DNA of 64,000 nucleotides from DATARH01 sp963789255. Its GTDB lineage: Bacteria > Pseudomonadota > Alphaproteobacteria > ATCC43930 > CGMCC-115725. Below are positions 60,768 through 64,000 of the stretch, piece after piece (positions within the stretch are counted from its first letter, which is position 1; each line of letters begins with the position of its first letter). The DNA is taken from positions 1,426,001 through 1,490,000 of the forward strand of contig CAWBJW010000002.1 of NCBI GenBank assembly GCA_963789255.1, given 5' to 3'. The notes under the pieces are model-generated. The model saw only the letters and a program-made list of their open reading frames with translations. It made no database searches and was not told the origin of the DNA. A program made the position numbers and the translations under genes.

Positions 60768-63107
60768 ATGACAACAGCAGATGCAGGGATGGCCGATCGG
60801 CCAATCGAGGATCCCGTCAGCAACGTCCTGAAATGGGTCCTGCTTGCGGTTGCGGTGGCGAGCTTTGCGATCCTCGGCTGGATGACCAGGCTCACCTATC
60901 GCGAAGCGCCCCCCTTTCCGGATCGCTTTGTCGCCGCCGACGGCACGGTTCTGATGTCGGCCGCCGATATCCTCGCGGGAAAGGCCGGCTTCCAGAAGGC
61001 CGACCTGATGGATTACGGCAGCCTCTATGGCATGGGGTCGTATTTCGGCGAGGATTACACGGCAGCCAACCTTGTCCGCCTCGCCAAGCTCACCGAAGAA
61101 GGCATCGCCAAGGCCAAGACCGGCAAAACATTCGCAGATTTGCCCACGGAGGAACGCGCCGCGGTTCAGACGGCGATGCAGAGCGAACTGCAGGGGGTCG
61201 ATCTGACCAAGGCGGTCGCGATCCTCCCGAAGGCCTTGGCTGACGCGGTCCCGATGCTGCGCGTCCAAATCGCCCGGTCGCTGCTGCGTCACGACTTCGC
61301 CAGGGGATGGACGCAGGCCTACAGCCTCGACCCGGACAGCGCGGCGCAGACGGCGGATTTCCTGATCTACTCGTCGTTGACCACGATCGCACGACGCCCG
61401 GGTACCAATGTGTCGTGGACACAGAACTGGCCGTTTGAGCCGCTCGTCGGCAACACCCCGACCCCCAGCACCTTCATTTGGACCTGGATCAGCTTCTGCT
61501 TCACGTTTTTCGCCTTCGGCGCCGTGCTGTTCATCTACGAGCGCTTTCTGAACGATCCCGACCAGGCGCCGATGGACCCGGTGCTGGCGAATTTCGGCGC
61601 GCTGACCCCGAGCCAGCGGCGCATCGGCAAGTATTTTCTCGTGGTCGCTGCCATCCTGCTGCTGCAGATCCTGGTCGGATCGATCATGGCGCATTACTAC
61701 ACGGACCGGACGAGTTTTTACGGCATCGCGTTCGACCGCTTTCTGCCGTTCAATTTTCTGCGCAACGTCCATATCCAGACACCGATCGTGTGGATCGGGC
61801 TGTCCTGGATCGGCGCGGCGCTGTTCCTCGCGCCGGCAATCAGCGGCGGCGAGCCGCGGGGACAGGGTTTCCTGGTCGATCTGCTGTTCTGGGTGACGTT
61901 GCTGATCGTCGTCGGTGCCCTGGCCGGCAATTATCTCGGCATCATGGGCTACATCCGCGAGGACTGGTTCTGGTTCGGCAATCAGGGGCTTTCTTATATC
62001 CAACTCGGGCGCGCCTGGCAGATCGGCTTCTTCGCCGGGCTGGTTATCTGGAGCGTGCTTGTGTTCCGGGCGCTCTGGCCGACCCGCGCGAAACTGGCAG
62101 CGGCGACGCGCCAGTTCTGGTCGGGACATATTCGGCTGGAGAATCTGCTCTGGGCCTCGACCATCAACATCGCATTGCTTTACGCCTTCGGCATGATTCC
62201 GATGACCGGGGTCGAAAAGTTCTTCACGATCACTGATTACTGGCGCTGGTGGGTGGTCCATCTTTGGGTCGAGCAATCCTTCGAGTTCTTCGCCGCGGCG
62301 ATCAGCGCCTATCTGCTGATGGCGGTTAGCCTGGTCTCGCGGCAGCTCGCCGAACGCTCGGTCTATTTCGAGCTGATCCTCATCTTCCTCGGCGGCGTGC
62401 TTGGCACCGGCCATCACCTCTACTGGGCGGGGGAGCCGGGCCTGTGGGTGCCGCTCGGCTCGATGTTCTCGTTCATCGAGGTGCTGCCGCTGGTGCTGCT
62501 GGTCATCGAGGCGATCCGGCATCGCCGGCTGATCGAGGCCGACCAGCAATTCAAGTACGGTCTCGCCTACACCTACATCATCGGTGCGGCGTTCTGGAAC
62601 TTTGTCGGCGCCGGCGTCTTTGGCGGCGGCACGCTGAATGCGCCGCTGGTCAACTATTACGAGCACGGCACGTTCCTGACCCTCAACCACGCTCATACCG
62701 CGCTGTTCGGCGCCTTCGGCCTGCTGGGGATCGGGTTGATTTATTTCTGTCTGCGCTATGTCGCCGCCGACCGGTATCCGTTCGGCGAGCGGACCGGGCA
62801 GTGGGCGTTCTGGCTCTACAATGGCGGCCTGGTCCTGTGGATCCTCTTCAACTTCTTCCCGATTGGCTGGCCACAGCTCGAGGCCGTCTATGAGCATGGC
62901 TTCGCCTATGCGCGCAGCCAGGAATTTTACGACACGACCTTGTTCTGGCAGTGGATGCGGATGCCGGGCGATGTCGTCTTTGCCCTCGGCGCGCTGCTGA
63001 TGGCGTGGGACTTCATCATCAAGTTGCAACCGATCCTGCCGCGTTTCGTGGTGCGTTTGATCCCGGGCTCTCAGGTGCTGGCGCGCTCCGCCGGCGGGCG
63101 AGCGTGA
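60768..63107 (+). CDS. norZ: Quinol-dependent nitric oxide reductase (qNOR)
   Basis: The 779-residue single-subunit enzyme reduces NO to N2O with quinol. The N-terminal periplasmic extension (FPDRFVAADGTVLMSAADIL to LTTIARRPGTNVSWTQNWPF) is diagnostic of qNOR against cNOR. The catalytic half of about 12 helices has the haem and FeB ligands in WRWWVVHLWVEQSFEFFAAA, VLGTGHHLYWAGEPGLW and LNHAHTALFGAFGLL. GGGGAAAG precedes ATG 60768. It is the central enzyme of the NO-defence locus. Confidence 0.93.
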   Translation: MTTADAGMADRPIEDPVSNVLKWVLLAVAVASFAILGWMTRLTYREAPPFPDRFVAADGTVLMSAADILAGKAGFQKADLMDYGSLYGMGSYFGEDYTAANLVRLAKLTEEGIAKAKTGKTFADLPTEERAAVQTAMQSELQGVDLTKAVAILPKALADAVPMLRVQIARSLLRHDFARGWTQAYSLDPDSAAQTADFLIYSSLTTIARRPGTNVSWTQNWPFEPLVGNTPTPSTFIWTWISFCFTFFAFGAVLFIYERFLNDPDQAPMDPVLANFGALTPSQRRIGKYFLVVAAILLLQILVGSIMAHYYTDRTSFYGIAFDRFLPFNFLRNVHIQTPIVWIGLSWIGAALFLAPAISGGEPRGQGFLVDLLFWVTLLIVVGALAGNYLGIMGYIREDWFWFGNQGLSYIQLGRAWQIGFFAGLVIWSVLVFRALWPTRAKLAAATRQFWSGHIRLENLLWASTINIALLYAFGMIPMTGVEKFFTITDYWRWWVVHLWVEQSFEFFAAAISAYLLMAVSLVSRQLAERSVYFELILIFLGGVLGTGHHLYWAGEPGLWVPLGSMFSFIEVLPLVLLVIEAIRHRRLIEADQQFKYGLAYTYIIGAAFWNFVGAGVFGGGTLNAPLVNYYEHGTFLTLNHAHTALFGAFGLLGIGLIYFCLRYVAADRYPFGERTGQWAFWLYNGGLVLWILFNFFPIGWPQLEAVYEHGFAYARSQEFYDTTLFWQWMRMPGDVVFALGALLMAWDFIIKLQPILPRFVVRLIPGSQVLARSAGGRA

Positions 63108-64000
63108 ACACGTTCGCCGCCGACGCGGCGATGCAGCGTTCCACGCCAGCCTTCCTCACTTACGGCTTTCGGCCGTTCTTCCTCGCGGCCGGGCTGTGGT
63201 CCGCGCGGCGGCGCTCGCGCTGTGGATCGTCCTATTCGCCACGGGGAGCATCCTGCCGAGCCGATTCGATCCGCTCGCCTGGCACATCCACGAGATGCTG
63301 TTCGGCTTTGCGATGGCGGCGGTCGCCGGGTTCCTCCTGACCGCCATCCCGAACTGGACCGGACGGCGGCCGGTAAGCGGCGCGCCGCTGGCGCTGCTCG
63401 CCGGCTTGTGGCTGGTCGGGCGGATCGCCTGCCTGATCTCGGCGCTGGTGCCGGCGTGGCTGGCGATCATCGCCGATGTGTCCTTCCCGGTGATCCTGGC
63501 TGGGGTCGTCGCGCGAGAGATCGTCGCCGTTCGGAACTGGCGCAATCTGCCGATGGTGATACCGGTAACGGTTCTCGGCATCGCCAATCTACTCATGCAT
63601 CTTGAGGCCGACGGCATAGCGATCCCCACAGGGCTCGGGTGGCGTCTCGGCCTCGCCGCCGTGATCGTGCTGATCTCGGTCGTGGCGGGGCGGATCGTGC
63701 CGGCCTTCACCCGGAACTGGCTGGCAAAGCGGCAGAGTGCGGGCCTCCCGGCCCCACCCGGCAGGATCGACCGGGCGGCGCTCGGCATCCTGCATGCCGG
63801 CCTGCTTGGCTGGGCGTTTTTCCCCGAGTTCCGTCCGGTTGGCTTCCTCCTGCTGGTTGGCGCCGCCGTCAACCTGTGGCGCCTGCTGCGGTGGCGCGGC
63901 AGCGCGACGGTCGCGGAGCCGCTGCTTTTGGTATTGCACTTCGGCTACGCTTGGCTCGTGTTGGGGACCGCCTTGCTTGGTTTGGCAATGCTCGACCACG
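63104..64000 (+). CDS. nnrS: NnrS-family membrane protein, partial, frameshifted near 63199
   Basis: NnrS is a haem- and copper-containing 12-helix membrane protein that protects against NO stress. The gene starts at GTG 63104, overlapping the qNOR stop (GTGA), and reads MQRSTPAFLTYGFRPFFLAA GLW. One missing G near 63199 shifts to RAAALALWIVLFATGSILPS, FDPLAWHIHEMLFGFAMAAV and AGFLLTAIPNWTGRRPVSG. HEMLFG and NWTG are NnrS signatures. The window ends inside it, so the C-terminus is missing. Confidence 0.88.

Noticed and set aside
60633..63029. A 798-codon minus-strand frame opposite the NO reductase gene
   Set aside because: It is the codon-position shadow of qNOR; composition is Gln/Arg/Asp-rich and there is no recognisable domain.

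Overview
The window is a GC-rich, gene-dense chromosomal segment of an alphaproteobacterium. The lineage call rests on a Tim44-like protein, an MmcB-type repair protein, a DUF2125 protein, a CCDC90/DUF1640-like coiled-coil protein and the paired DUF6522/DUF6306 genes, all usual in that class. I did not try to name a genus. No rRNA, CRISPR array, replication origin or prophage structural gene was found; there is one tRNA (Ser, GCU).

Layout. 0-8.3 kb: Tim44-like protein, lactate-utilisation genes lutABC, an Smr-domain protein, mmcB, an SbmA/YddA-type ABC exporter and lysS. 8.3-12.9 kb: two small lipoproteins, a polar amino-acid ABC importer on the minus strand, a cupin and a remnant of a VOC protein. 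12.9-22.3 kb: an HpaB-type flavin monooxygenase whose frame continues upstream into a helix-turn-helix module, a DegP protease, pcp, an SDR, a MazEF-type toxin-antitoxin pair beside tRNA-Ser, a minimal zinc metalloprotease, phhB, a PagL-like lipid A deacylase, proline iminopeptidase and a broken orphan antitoxin. 22.5-25.9 kb: a complete transposon. 25.9-33.7 kb: a phytanoyl-CoA dioxygenase-like protein, two Lin0512 paralogues, folB/folP, mscL, a VOC enzyme, a CYTH-CHAD protein, a TauD-like dioxygenase and a lone receiver domain. 33.8-48 kb: three tandem GMC oxidoreductases, an MFS exporter, two LLM flavin enzymes, a formyl-CoA-transferase-like enzyme, a CmcJ-like protein and an ABC-F ATPase. 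48-58.3 kb: DUF2125, MFS, a hydantoinase plus D-carbamoylase pair, ManC, gentisate dioxygenase and a DapA-family aldolase. 58.4-64 kb: a nitric-oxide defence locus made of a group III truncated haemoglobin, DUF6522 and DUF6306 in one direction, and nsrR, a membrane protein, quinol-type NO reductase and nnrS in the other, with an NsrR-type palindrome between them.

The most distinctive object is the 3,367-bp transposon at 22506-25872. It has 21-bp terminal inverted repeats with one mismatch, a perfect 8-bp target duplication (CGCCTGCG) and a 299-aa IS1/IS1595-like DDE transposase driven by a near-consensus promoter that should give a leaderless mRNA. Its cargo is a dCTP-deaminase/dUTPase-fold protein overlapping a small partner gene, a P63C-domain protein, and a 77-aa protein that shares a 27-residue motif with the P63C protein. 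Repeated ATGCTTGC-type words cover the internal promoters and suggest one shared regulator. The cargo is AT-richer than the chromosome, and none of the element's genes is broken.

Elsewhere at least 15 single-base frame changes interrupt otherwise well conserved genes, including the essential lysS. Most are net +1. I read them mainly as consensus errors of the assembly and annotate those genes as single CDS with the break noted. Several families of palindromic repeats fill intergenic gaps; one lies inside the smr coding region.
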